Notes under the pieces: generated by a model
Told to the model about the DNA's origin: nothing
The model's input: only the letters and a program-made list of their open reading frames with translations
Database searches by the model: none
Program-made: the position numbers and the translations under genes
Shown: positions 49,601 to 61,556 of the stretch, in pieces
How positions within the stretch are numbered: the first letter of the stretch is position 1
Layout of the letters: each line of letters starts with the position of its first letter
From: Echinometra lucunter
Taxonomy: Eukaryota > Echinodermata > Echinoidea > Camarodonta > Echinometridae
Length of the DNA: 64,000 nucleotides
NCBI GenBank assembly: GCA_029962745.1
Contig: CM057159.1
Span: 27,649,510 to 27,713,509, forward strand
Reading direction: 5' to 3'

Positions 49601-52080
49601 AAATAGCGATAAATCATCTCCTCGGTTAACTCTCATAAAGAGAGACACTCTCAAGCACCCTCTGGTCCATTATCGTAGGATAACAAGTCCATTAATGGTA
49701 GCTGGGGAAGAGATATTTTACATGCCCGTATCTTTCCCTCCAATCTTACGTAAAGAGTCTAAAGACTAGTTTTTTAAGGTGTGTGGACAAACTGGGATTA
49801 AAAAAAAAACATTTAAAAAAAATCAAATTAGGATAATGCGAATGTGTTTGTATTATTATACAAGTACACTTTCTTAATGAAAACCGACACAACAAAGAAA
49901 GAATGTTTCATTTTCGGGGTAGACGGTTGGGGGGCATATTGTGTCGAATAGTGTTCAAGAAGTATGGCCATTGTTTTTTGGTGGTGGTGGGCTTTTTTAA
50001 AGGACATGGGCCGTTTAATATGTGCCCCCTTCGATCCCTTCTTGAGACAGATGTCACGATTGAAAAAGAGAATGGAGGTTATCAACCGTCCGTTGCAGCG
50101 CCTGCACAGAGAACCAACTCACCATAGTACGACCGCGGTAAAGCTGGTCGAAGACACATTTCTTACTTTCCCTCTAAAAAGTCAGGTCATCGTTATTCGT
50201 TCGGAACATCGTCCCCGAGAAAGAAAAACCGCCATTATAGCCACATCTACTCGATTGTCTGCTTAATGATGTGGGATGAGAATCACGCGTTTGTAGATCA
50301 TAAAGAACACCAAAACTCACCAATTGTCTGCCCCGTTTTACCCCTCAACAACTCAAAATGACAAAAATTAATATCCTACAGCTAAACATTTAGCGTGTGT
50401 GTGTCCCAGCTGTTGTCAGAGCCCATTGCAAAACGAAGAGATAGATTACCCCAAAATTGTGTCAATGATTTGAAAACGATACAATCAGATTGCGATTGAA
50501 TAAGAAGAAATTGACTTTGATTGAGACGGCTCAACACAATTAGATATTATGAATTGACTTGGATAATTTCTGGAGCTAACCTTCGAGCTATGTAATTTGC
50601 ACAGGGTTAATGAAATCGTCAGGGAAGAAGAAAAGAATAACTAAAAGGTCAAGGTGAATTGATCACCAAGTTAATTCATTCCCATTTTAATGCTGGGCAT
50701 GTCGAAATGAAATACCGCTTCTTATAAAAAGCACTTACCTTTTTTTTCTGGCGTAAGATATGTGACATTACTTTTATAAGTGATATGACGCAGACGTTTT
50801 GAAGACTCCGCGGAGCTCTTTGTAGTCTTCTGACCGCGAATTCTAGGATAGTGTTCTTCGACTACCCATTACATATTGCCCAAAGTATTGAGATAATGAC
50901 AGTCTTGTACTTTTGTAAATTTTCCTAGTGATACAATAACAATGAAAATCAATTAGGTTTCGTGAAACTGGGAAAATCAATCGTCTCACTTATTTGGAGT
51001 TTATGACTTTGAAATTAAGTTTTAACTAAATAGGGAGAATAAAATTCCAAATAATCCATTTCGGAAATAAAAGGCAAGATATGATAGGAAATAGTTTTTA
51101 CTGAGAACAAAATAAACAATAAAGGGATCATTAAAATGGAATATGAATAGGGCATGTCATAGGTCGTTGTACGAGATAGGTTTTTGATTGTATCAATTGA
51201 AGACTATAATGAAAACGATGTATCAGTGGTATGAAACTGCGGGTTGGCGGTTCGAAACCGATTTCGTTCACTATTTCGTTTTAAAGATCAACTGGGGAAT
51301 AGGTTATCTTTTATTCTGTATTTTCCGTTTGAAGAGGGTCTTGTGCTGTTCCTTCTATTCTAAATCGTTTCAGGTCCCTATGATCAGAACCATGAAGTAG
51401 GATAGGGTTTGATCATTAATAGTATTTTATACTGGGAAAAAAAGCGATTCAGTTGATGAATAAATGACTATAATAGGGTTATGTTGCATGTTGTTGCCAT
51501 TAGTTTATGTTTTATTTAATGACTTATATACGCATCCATAAAGACTTGGAAAGTGTCTAACTCACCGTCACTTTGGATAAAAAAAAAAGAAAGTACGACA
51601 AACCTGCCAACATTTCTGCTCTGTTTCTAGGATTTATTTATTTATTTTTTTTTAAATGCAGGAGTTCTAGTCGAGCTGCGCTTTTGAGCATTTGAAGGCA
51701 TTTGCAACAATGCATGGTTGAGGGCGCAAAACCACTTTTATTCACTGAGCGGAAAAATTGTCATTGTGATCATTCATTTCATAGAGCTACATGACTTATC
51801 TCGTTTTTGTAACTATCCAGAACACACTGTGTGTTCAATTGGACTGATTGAAAGAACCTGTACACTGCACAGAATGATCTACTTTCGTTTAGAACAATAT
51901 GTTGAATTGCCCTTTGCTATTAGATACGTCTACAAAAAAGACAGAAAAAACACGAAATGATACAATTTTCTAACTTCTTAATGTTAAAGAAAAACAGTTC
52001 GATTTTTATGAGGGGAGGTGCGGCATTTAAGATATTATGGTAAAGACTTTTAGATGGGATGATAGTGTGACAACATATTA
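46637..52080. other. No gene recognised
   Basis: AT-rich unique DNA with short homopolymers. 48035-48260 and 50580-50950 are compositionally richer but show no recognisable coding or repeat structure. Confidence 0.5.
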
Positions 52081-52350
52081 GTAATAATAATAATAATATT
52101 CTGGGATTTTATAGCGTCTAATACAACTCCGTTTCTCTAAGCACTTTACAGAAAAACTATTACCCCGGTCATTAGATTCAGGCTTGCCAGCACACATTGT
52201 ATGCACCTTCTCCACTCCCTGGGGGGCATTCCAGCCAGGCGCCTTTTGCAGGCGCTCACAATTCTAAACAAACCACAATGACTTTCGCATCCTACCAAGT
52301 ACCCAATCAACACCTGGGTGGAGAGTGGCAGATGTATATTTGCCAATGGA
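52081..52350 (-). mobile_element. Dispersed retroelement-like repeat, copy B, with (ATT)n tail
   Basis: On the minus strand the repeat reads CTCCACCCAGGTGTTGATTG through GGCGCCTGGCTGGAATGCC to TGTAAAGTGCTTAGAGAAAC and GACGCTATAAAATCC, then an (ATT)n tail (52081-52099). The ending AAAGYGCTT...GCTATAAA(N)(ATT)n is shared with the element at 28511-28665 and is typical of SINE or LINE 3' ends in marine invertebrates. Confidence 0.6.
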
Positions 52351-52437
52351 CATTAGTAGATTAAATAAATAAAAGCTTATCTCTATCGTGATTATAAGAC
52401 AGTAATGGTGCGTCGTGTGTTTTTGTGTATGCCACAT

Positions 52438-52470
52438 AGAGTTACATACGGAGAACACGGATGTAACTCT
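52438..52470. repeat. Perfect 10-bp hairpin
   Basis: AGAGTTACAT faces ATGTAACTCT across a 13-base loop, with partial pairing beyond (ACAT/GTATGT). It lies about 90 bp beyond the dispersed repeat copy B. Confidence 0.55.
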
Positions 52471-53635
52471 ACGGTATGTCCTTAGGCCCTCAACCACAGG
52501 CCCATGGAGTATAGGGCTTGTGATTTAACCAACGTACAACTTCTCAGCAGATTTACCATTCATTGTAATAATTGCAACAGTTAGAGAAAGTGTTGTGCCT
52601 TCCCAAAGGATACAAGGGACATTAAAAGTGATTTTCTATCTACTAGGTTTTATTTTTCTTTTCTTTTCTTTTCTAAGAATAATAACATTGGGGTGTCAAC
52701 AGTGTCATTTACCGCACTCACATTTTAGCCTTCCCTCTTCATTTCTCGATAATGGGCGGGGTCGCAATTGACAAGCAACTACATAGCCTATAGAAAAAAG
52801 AAAATTGCTTTTTTGTCCCCGGCAGGAAATTATGTGCGGCTTTATCAGCGCATTCTTTTCCTTGCTATAGAATCGCTTTTCAGGCGATTCATGTTTTAAT
52901 CTTCACGCGTTGGAAGTACCCTGAAATACTTAAGACGATTTTAATAGCCCGGATTATAACACTTTGGGATAAAAGAGTGCAATTTGCCCTGCTATTGTTG
53001 CGGAGGCCTTCATAAGAGTATCAATTACATATTAGCGATTAAATAATTCTAGTCTTGTCTGACCAGCTCTATAGGGTGTGAAAATTTGAACATTATTTTC
53101 ACACCTTCGTCATCTTCATGTAAAAAAGTGGAATCCATTCCTCTTCTCTCTCTGAACAATTCCTCTTTTTACAACCTTGCAGGAACTGTAATGATATTAA
53201 AGCCTTGAAAGGTGCCATCGATCCAGTACTTTTTCTTCTTTTGTCATTCTCTCCCCCTTTTACGGGTTCCTCAGTCCTCCCGGTTCATTGGTGTCCTATC
53301 CTCTTTTTTTCGGGGGCGGAAAGGGGGGGGGGGGGGTCATGTATGCAGCCTAACCCTTGTACAACATGCTTTTTCTACCACGCACACTCTATTTCTAGTC
53401 AAGTGCTCTATTTCTTCCTTCATCTATTTCCACGAAGCCTCATTTTTGTGCTCCTTTTTAAAAATCCGTCTCATTATTACCAGGAGTGATTGTAAAGATG
53501 CAGATACATTAAATTCAGGTACTAATGACATGTATTTTACATTGGAAGACTTTATCTGTATGTCTAACCATAATTCAGACCATGACCAACTTCAAAGTTA
53601 CATTTCAAACACAAATACAAAAACAACACAGAATC
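52471..53635. other. No gene; intergenic DNA downstream of CLINT1
   Basis: 52700-53080 is balanced unique sequence with a GGGCGGGG box and a GAATCGC/GCGATTC hairpin (about 52869-52889). A G-rich run at about 53312-53337 gives spurious long frames. Confidence 0.5.
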
Positions 53636-56600
53636 TTTCAATTCTATAAAATATTTATTTTTTCATTATCCATTTCTCATATCTAAAATTCATTCTGTAC
53701 AAAGTGATATTAACAGGTTTGTTTTTTTTTAGAGCAAAAATCACCTCCATAGATTTATCATTTGCCAATTCCAGTGATGATATATAATTCATTCATTTTA
53801 ACTTTCTTGGCCTGATGAGAAATGTAAAGGACAAGCAAAAATATCTTTTAATACAACAAAGTATATTGCAAAATAAAAACATAACATAATGCAAAACTCT
53901 AAAATATTCATCTATTACTAAAAAAGCAGATAACATATAGATTGTGCACAGTATACTTGAGTCCCCTTTATTTGATAAACCTGAATTTCATTAAAGAAAC
54001 TTATCAGTTTATCTACTCTTCACAGTTCAGCAAATGACCGAACTTGCTATTTCATCTTATCACTTATTTCCAGATTACTATTACAGTTCTACTGATAGGA
54101 TGTAGAGCTATAAGCCATGTGCCAGCTACTCCACATTTTCTTTTGTGTGTTTTCATAAAACAACTCTAAATATCAGATAACTATGTGGTTAATAAAAGTA
54201 CACCAAAGTATTAAAGGGAAGGGGGCATGATAGCATTTTATTTTTCATGCATCTGCACAACTTTGCCAAGCACATATGTTGCATTTCATGTATACTGAAG
54301 CAAATCCTAAAAGGCGAACAGCTATTTCTCTAAAAGATGATAAATTGATGCCCCATAATTGCAGAAATGGAAATTGTTATAAATCAATAAACTCAATGTT
54401 GGCTACAAATACAAGAAGGGTATAAAAATATGTTTCTTTAAACCAATAAAATTATACACCATGTTTACAAAAAATATTGTCAAAGTTATACTGCTTTCCT
54501 GCAATTTAAAGAAACAAAAATGACCAGTTTACAAAATGACAATATACAATGTTACAACCTGAATTACATAATACTTTCTCATAAGACAGGTTCAGTATTG
54601 AAAAATGTAACAAAATAAAACAAGTAAAATGTGTTATATATCCTTTGTACTATAGCCCAACCAGAACTTTTGAGCAGGCTAATTTAAGTCAAAATTCAAT
54701 ACTAGAACTCTCACTCCATACTTGAGAACATACATACAAGGTTATCTATTTCTTTGAAGATGAGTGACTAAAAACATTACACTAAAACAATGATCAAGTT
54801 GATAAGTACTGTCATAGATGATAACTACAAGCAACATTCAATTGATGTTTACCAGAAGGATTAGATAAGTTACACTATAAGGTTCCACCATCTTAGGATT
54901 CCTTTACATTCTTGTGAATTGGCCAGCAGGTTATGAAATACTCCATAACAATAACAGCTTAACATAACCTTGGAAAGTTAATACTTATTCAAAAATGAAA
55001 GTTTGTTGTATATGCATGCATTGGTAAACATTTGGGAGAAACATTTTTTTAAACGAATTCTGATTTTTATGAACTGTTCGGTGGATTTTGCCTCTTTTAG
55101 GTAGTTTCTCGCATTTCTTGCGCAAATCTAATGCAGTGGCCAAGAAGTTCGTTTTAGACAAATGATCCCCTTAGAGACTGTTTTACTCCAAATCTTATTC
55201 TCCATGGCATAATGTAATCATTTCATGTCACAGCCAAATAGGTGCCAAACACTACCTGTATTTAATGCGTGACAAGCTTGCACCAAGAGGAGACAACTCA
55301 CCTGACAGAGTGTTAAATTCTCATGAGGAAATTTGTAGCCCTAATAATTTATCTACTTGAAAACTAAGTGCTATAGCTGGCATAACTGCTATGTAATCCT
55401 ATATTACCAGTATCATTCTGAAGCAAGCACACATTTCCAGAATTCAAGAATGTATATAACTTGAGTATGAATACAAAACACCCCTCATCGTCTCTTATTT
55501 ACAAATATGCTATTTGTCACACATATAATGTGATAATATATACTATCTTCTAAATAATTTTTTTCATATTGAATTAAACTTTTTGGTTTAATTATGGCTT
55601 AATTATAAATATAAATTACAAAAACGTAGTCACTTTGAGGAAAAGAAAAATCAAAGCAATATCAGAGTGTGAATTTGATTAACTTCTGCTGGAGAGAATC
55701 TGAACATACCAAAGTGTATCCTCTGTGGGCTATATCCAATAGTAAATGCTGCAAATAGACAATGACTGCAAATAATCGATCAAAAATTTAAATCACAATA
55801 TCATGAATTAGAGATACTAAAATACTGAGCAATGCAGCATTATTCAAAGGCATTTCAGATTTTATCTGTTGATTAACAGGATATAAGAAAAAATAAAAAC
55901 AATGCAACTAAAAACAAACTGAAATGATGTTAGGAAATTTACGTTGGGAATACCATAGGCAGTGCCTGAAATGGCAGGATAGATCAAATTACTTTTTCAC
56001 ACTAGAAATAGCTTTGTAACTTCAGGATAGTTGGAAAGAGACAACACTGTAAACTGGATGAAAGATAAGCCTATTAAAGTGCAATAAGGAAATTGCCTTT
56101 CAATTTTACTTTATTCCCAGGCCAACAAAAACCAGTAGACCATTTTCAGTATATGTGAGTTTGAATGAACAATGGGAATAACAATTCCAATTCAACACGT
56201 ACTCATTGGTCAATCGGGATATGTAGACAAAATAAAGAGTACAGACAACATACTTCTGGGTGATTGCTGCAGTAAGCATGCGCAAGGCAGTCCCTTGCAA
56301 TTGCCAACAAAGGAAACATTATAAGTTAAGTTGCAATCATTCTATCATCATGTTTGGTCTGGTGAGAGGAAGAAGGGCATTAACCATCCATCTGTGATGA
56401 CTTAATGCCCTTCTTGCTCCAAGCAGATAACTTGATTTCCTCTACTTTGCTGTCACCTCATCCAAGACTTTCTAGAAAACTCCATTTGTCATTCCATTCA
56501 GCCGCTGTCTAACAATGACCCCACTCTCAGATTCCTATGTACAATCATCCTCATTTCTGTACACACTTGCCAATCATTTTATCCATCCTCCCTTTTCCTT

Positions 56601-58689
56601 GTTTTTTTGTCCACCTAGAATGACTTTAAATATCATGACAATCAAAATAACAACATTTTGTCACATGCTGAAGGGTGTACTTGTAATTTTCAGGGTATAA
56701 GGTTAAATGAATAGGACTTATCACTCTGCAAAGAAATTTCCTTCAGTTGGCACAAACACTACTGATTCCAATATGGTTTTCAATATGCATGCAATTATCA
56801 AGAAACAACTTAGTGCATGCATAATAGATCACTGGATTTCCTGTTGATTTGTATTGATTATTTAGCCATTCCTTGTATGTTATGCATACATTTTTGTTTT
56901 CATGTTGTACGTTAAAAAACTACCACCTCCTCCCTCTCTACCACTTCCCCATCCTTTTCACAGCATAGCCAAAATTCATTGACTTTATCTGCTTTATCAG
57001 CAGCCAAATCTGACATGACACCATACCCGATTGTGTACAAGAAATCATTCCCTACACTATGTACTTTCCTCAAAGATAAATCAACATTTTGTTGTGCTAT
57101 CTAATCTCTAGCCTGTCTAAAATCACACAAAACTGTGATCAGAAGTGCCAGACTAAGATTTTACAAGGACACTTCTGAACCTAAGCAATACATCCACATC
57201 TATACAATGCCAAACACAAATGTGTGGTTGGCATACATGCAGTGGTGAAGACCTAAAATTGAACACACACACAGTCTTGACATTAAAAAATTTCACAGTT
57301 CAGACACATAACAGCAATACTGATTTCACATATCATCTTGGCCCATCTCTCTCCTATTCTATATCTCCATTTACAATAGAAAGACTAGTTTTATATCCTA
57401 TCATTACATTACACCAGCTGATGCTCCAAAAGTTGATCCAATACTACAACTGCTGAGAAATGCTCTCAGATACCCTCACCAAAGCTACATTTTAAGCTCA
57501 CATGCATTTATCATAAAAGTGCAACCTTGTCAAGAATGGAATGTCGTATCCTTGATTTATGAACAACCTGTAAGTACAGACTTTTAAAATGATGCCCTAA
57601 AATGACACCCTAAAATGATGCCCAGACAGAAAATTACTCTAGAATTAACCAAACAATGCTTTCTTGATGGAGAAGGCATCCATAGAGTCTCGACTGCCCT
57701 TGTTTGCTTATTTTTTTTTCAAACTTGCCAAGCAATCATGACTTGCCTTAAGGGAAATAACAACATAAACATGATTCACACTAAATATCAAGGCACTGAT
57801 AGATACTGACCTCATATGAGTCTTGTTTAAAAAACACTTGCTAATAGGAACAAGTTACAATATGTGAAATAAGTCCTTGAAACCCTTGTGCTTGAGTGGC
57901 TTTGGAGAAATATGTCAAAGAAATGTGGCACTTGGTGCTCTAAGAAGCAGAGCCCAGTGAAGAAAATGCAGGATTTATAAAAAGCATTTTCAAATTACTA
58001 TATTCCATTCTAATCACACACATGCTGCAGAACCTGCGTATGTTGATCCAGTACATGCGTGCACACAGAAATGGACTACTGTTTGCATAAAGAATGAAGA
58101 TTCAGCAAAAGAATGATTGTTTTACAGAAAAATCTCAAAAATTTCCCCTTTATCATTCTACTTTATTGAACAGAGCAGAATCAATAAAAAATTTAATCCA
58201 TGAATTGGCACACTCTTCTCAGATCTCACTACTGATATAATGACATGATCTTCCTGAGATTAAGTAGGGCCTCAAAGAATGCTCCATTCTTTTCAGCAGA
58301 TATTCGGAATTTTCAGGTATCCCATGATATTCAAAGAGTTTCTGTATTTTGATAGCTCAGTAAAGCTTAGAAATCTGGTTAAAGTATGTGTTTATGTCAT
58401 TCATTCTATTTTTATTATGTTGTAAATAAGAAACAACTTTTACAATATAAGATAGCTTTAGAGGATCTTCTACTGTTATTTTCTTGTGAATCAACTGATT
58501 TTATGGTATCTTCAGGTTTCAGAAACCATAAATGGATCACCGATTCTCGAAGTAAGGTGTTACTTCATCCATGGCTCAGATTCTTGAAGTAAGAAGTTAC
58601 CTTTCTCCAAGGTTCAGGATTGACTGTCCTTTAGGAAGATAGTGCTGTTAAGTTTTTAATTTCAAGGTTCTATTGGTCAGCTGTGGTAC
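53636..58689 (-). other. Likely 3' UTR (or terminal intron plus UTR) of CLINT1
   Basis: About 5 kb of uniformly AT-rich sequence with no convincing exon, no long microsatellite and no poly-G tract, unlike all DNA to its left. Read on the minus strand it ends with AATAAA (plus-strand TTTATT at 53654-53659), about 20 bases before the point where the composition changes. This fits a long 3' UTR. If the last recognised exon splices onward, part of this would be intron; good-looking acceptors occur, for instance just upstream of 57939, but none leads to a recognisable CLINT1 end. No hairpin or mobile element was recognised inside. Confidence 0.45.
53654..53659 (-). promoter_or_regulatory. Poly(A) signal AATAAA, probable end of CLINT1
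   Basis: AATAAA on the minus strand in an A-rich context, with cleavage expected near 53630-53640. It coincides with the left edge of the 5 kb AT-rich, repeat-poor tract. Other AATAAA copies occur inside the tract, so shorter 3' ends are possible. Confidence 0.4.
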
Positions 58690-58997
58690 TCACTTGGCAC
58701 CGTATGCACCGTACTGCATACCCATGCCACCTCCCATCTGGGTCATACCGCCGGCACCCATGCCCATAGGTGCCTGCCCCATCATCATTGGCTGCTGTTG
58801 TGGTGGTCTCATGCCACCCATGGTACCTTGCATGGCACCGCCTGACATGCCTGGCTGTCCCATAGGGGAACCAAGGTTCATCTGGGCCATACCACTCATC
58901 ATACCACCCATCTGGGGGTTGGGAGACTGTTGAACCTGGGGAGGGGACATTGTACCACTCATGTTGAAACTCGCCTGTCCAGGTGACATCACACCTG
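58690..58997 (-). CDS. CLINT1: CLINT1 (epsinR) C-terminal exon, Met/Gly/Gln-rich
   Basis: The last exon I can assign, about 100 codons. It starts at a tandem acceptor (TTTTTCCAGCAG): splicing after the first AG (exon start 58997) or the second (58994) both keep the frame set by the previous exon, giving TGVMSPG or SVMSPG after the QQQ. The peptide is rich in Met, Gly, Pro and Gln (MSPGQASF near the start, then MGG, MGQ and QQQ runs, ending QYGAYGAK), like the CLINT1 C-terminus. The frame ends in TGA at 58690-58692. However, that TGA lies inside a donor-like AA|GTGAGTA, so the exon may really stop at 58694 and continue in a further short exon. The vertebrate protein also ends in lysine, after a Phe/Ala/Asn-rich tail that is not seen here. 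Confidence 0.7.
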
Positions 58998-60032
58998 CTG
59001 GAAAAAGTCAAGGGTGACAAATGATCACACATTTGATCTAAAAAAAAGGACAGTTAACAATACTCAAATATGAAATTAATCAAAATGGTAAAATCTAATA
59101 TCACTAAGTTATCTTGAGTTCTGCTATTTGCAGACCACAAAGTTTTCTCACAGCTTGCATATTACAAATCTTCCATCCAAATCTCATCAAAAGGAAATAA
59201 CTCATGAAGATCGGAGACTGAAGTCTGGGTCCTATTTCATAAAACGTGTTATCAGTAACAACTGCCACATTTTTATGACAAATTTGCTCTCAGCCAATCG
59301 GATGCAAGGATTTCAGTAGCTTGTAACAGTTACTGCAACTTGTTATTTATAAGAAGATGAATGAAACGGGGCCCTCATACTAAGTATCTCTCATGAATCT
59401 AAGCTGGTGATGAATACATGGGTGACCAAACATTTCATCTTTACTTCTGCTACAGACACTATAGAGTACCGAAGTGATGACGTCACAAAAAACTTTTTTG
59501 GAATTTCAGAATTTCGGATACCATGTCTCGATGGAGCATGATGAAAAACATCCACAGCCCAAATTTTATGGGAATTGGCTCATGGGGACCCGATATGAGG
59601 CCACATGAATACCTACCTAGCCCCATTCAAATCAGTGTAAATTGGCCTGGTTCTAAACAGATATGAACTAGGCCAATTTACACTGATTTCAATGGGGATA
59701 ATTAGGCATTCATGTGGCCATACCTTGGGCCACTGTAAACTGATTCTCATCAAATATGGTGTGTGGAGGTTTTTCTCATCATGCTCCGCCAGAATATAGT
59801 CATGAAAATGCTCAAATGCAAAAAACAAAATTTGATGACATCACACTTCGGTACTCTATTCCATCAAAGACATGGAGGCAAGGATTACAGTTGTGATTGG
59901 ATTTCAAGCTAGATTGAGATTTAGGGTCAGAAACAATGTTTGGGCCAATTTTTATCTAAGTTAGTGTAGTAAATTGACTGCTGAACAAATGTTGCTAGAG
60001 CATGTGTAGCACAAAATCTAAAATCAACTTAC
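58998..60032 (-). other. CLINT1 intron carrying a MITE
   Basis: Intron of 1035 bp with a GTAAGT donor and a CAG(CAG) tandem acceptor. It contains a full inverted-repeat element (59464-59856). The rest shows no exon or RNA gene. Confidence 0.65.
59464..59856. mobile_element. MITE in a CLINT1 intron (GAGTACCGAAGTG termini)
   Basis: A 393-bp element with ends GAGTACCGAAGTGATGACGTCA and, from the right in reverse complement, GAGTACCGAAGTGTGATGTCA, flanked by TA on both sides, consistent with a Tc1/mariner-type TA insertion. The centre is a second long palindrome in which GGCCACATGAAT, CCCCATT, AATCAGTGTAAATTGGCC and their complements face each other, so the whole unit can fold into an extended hairpin. 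Confidence 0.8.
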
Positions 60033-60144
60033 TTTGTTGTTGGAGCTGATTCATGCTTGGTTGTGATTGCTTCTTATATCTGTCAGCTGGGCTGAGTGAG
60101 TCAAGACTGATGTTCACTTTGCTACCTGACCAGATTTTTGACTT
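60033..60144 (-). CDS. CLINT1: CLINT1 (epsinR) exon with the VNISLDSL motif
   Basis: This exon fixes the gene identity. It follows a textbook acceptor (TTTCCCTTCTCTGCCTTTGCAG) and ends at a GTAAGT donor. It is 112 nt, giving 37 codons plus one base, so it starts in phase 0 and ends in phase 1. The peptide contains IWSGSKVNISLDSLSP, then a Lys/Gln/Pro stretch and SMNQLQQQ. From family knowledge, vertebrate CLINT1 has a matching block in its C-terminal region: a Trp-Ser, then VNISLDNL, then Gln/Pro-rich sequence, then S-L-N and a Gln run. The order of conserved residues agrees well; other ENTH/ANTH proteins (epsin 1-3, PICALM) lack this block as far as I recall. The function of the motif itself is not clear from sequence. 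Confidence 0.8.
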
Positions 60145-61430
60145 CTGCAAAGGCAGAGAAGGGAAACAAAAAATGCTTGTCAAGAAGAAACAATACTAAC
60201 ACTTCAAAATGATACTCATTTCAAATCAACAGAAGACATACTTGGCTTCATCCATGCTTAGTGAAGAGAACTAATATCTCAATGCCCGTTCAATACTCTT
60301 CAATACATATCTCGGAGGGAGAAAAGTGCAATACGTTGCCAACAGTCTGGCATCTCTGCATTCATGAGGTATAATGTATCTATAAGCTATTATTTTTGTG
60401 GGGGTATTATTATCATGAATTTCATGAATCACTCAATGAATATGAGTTCAACATGCAGAAATATTGCCACTTTTGCATTTACGCCACAAAAATATCTGAG
60501 GATTTGCCTTAGCTCTTATCACTGGCACACTATTGTCAACTATTAGCAATATGCCGGTAGTGCAGCAGTGCTCTATATGTATAACATACTGGGTAATAAC
60601 ATGCTAGCTTGCAAACTTGCATGTACACCCACGTCACTGGACGAAGGGGGGGGGGGGGGACTTTTCAATTTGCTAAAGCAAATAGCTACTAATTTAACTT
60701 ATATCATGATGGAATACTCATATTTTGATCATCATGCAATGCGCTTTCTTGAATAAAACAGCCAATAAGCAGAGCTACTGATATGATAATATGGTACCCA
60801 GTGCACAAATCTAGCAGTATACAATTATGTGTGTCCTTAGTCCATGTTGTTTCTAAGTGTGGTGTTGCACCGAAGGGAAAAAATGCACATGCACACACAA
60901 TTTTAAAACATAGCCTCTCTACCCGCCGCACGAGCAAGTAGTTTGGATAGATCAACTCACTATTCATACATGCTTGCACAGCCACGTTAATGCCCACTGC
61001 GGGGATATCTCCCACAGAGGGGTTTCCTTGTACTATTGAGCTTCAGGGGTGTGCATACATAGCGCCATTTTTCAAATGTACAATGTCAGTACCAATAAAT
61101 ACTGTATTAATGTTCATGCAGCATGCATATCAGCACAGTCATTCAGTGCAGCCTAACGTATTGTGCAAAAACTACTCATATGTACGCATTGCTGACAGTG
61201 TGAGAATAAGTTCCAGCCTCAGCTGCGCCTGTAGGTCACTAACATTTGCAAAAGTAACCACATGCAAAAAATGTCTCTGGTCCTGTGATTCACAAAATTA
61301 TCTTCACATAAAAAATATTGGCTTATACAGTAATCATTCCATGAACACAGTAATAACTTCTACATTTTTCTTGAGATTTTTAAGATTCTGCAGCCTTTTA
61401 AAGCAAAATCGTACTATCCGAATTACTTAC
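60145..61430 (-). other. CLINT1 intron
   Basis: Intron of 1286 bp with GTAAGT donor and CAG acceptor. It contains a G11 run near 60650. Open frames here have no splice context or recognisable product. Confidence 0.65.
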
Positions 61431-61556
61431 TGAAGGTGTCGTTTGACCTGATGCTGATGACATTGGAGTCTGTGCCATCATGCCTTGCTGTCCCATCATG
61501 CCTTGCGGTTGTCCCATCATGCCTGGCTGCTGTCCCATCATGCCCATAGGCTGAAC
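61431..61556 (-). CDS. CLINT1: CLINT1 (epsinR) exon with GMMGQ repeats, 42 codons
   Basis: Internal exon with acceptor TTTTTGCTCTTGGCAG and donor GTAAGT, both phase 0, 126 nt. It encodes a low-complexity peptide with about four tandem copies of a GMMGQQ/GMMGQP unit, followed by a Ser/Thr-rich end (PMSSASGQTTPS). Met/Gly/Gln-rich disordered sequence of this kind is typical of the C-terminal half of CLINT1, where short linear motifs contact clathrin and adaptor ears. No clathrin box or AP-1 ear motif is visible in this exon. Being symmetric in phase, it is another possible cassette exon. The preceding intron is about 2.2 kb and the following one about 1.3 kb. Confidence 0.7.

Noticed and set aside
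53212..53649. 145-codon plus-strand frame
   Set aside because: Created by T-rich and G-run sequence; no recognisable domain.
57640..57715. Possible hidden last CLINT1 exon (minus strand reading DAFS... in frame)
   Set aside because: The phase fits and DAF resembles the vertebrate tail, but there is no polypyrimidine tract before it and the rest does not match.
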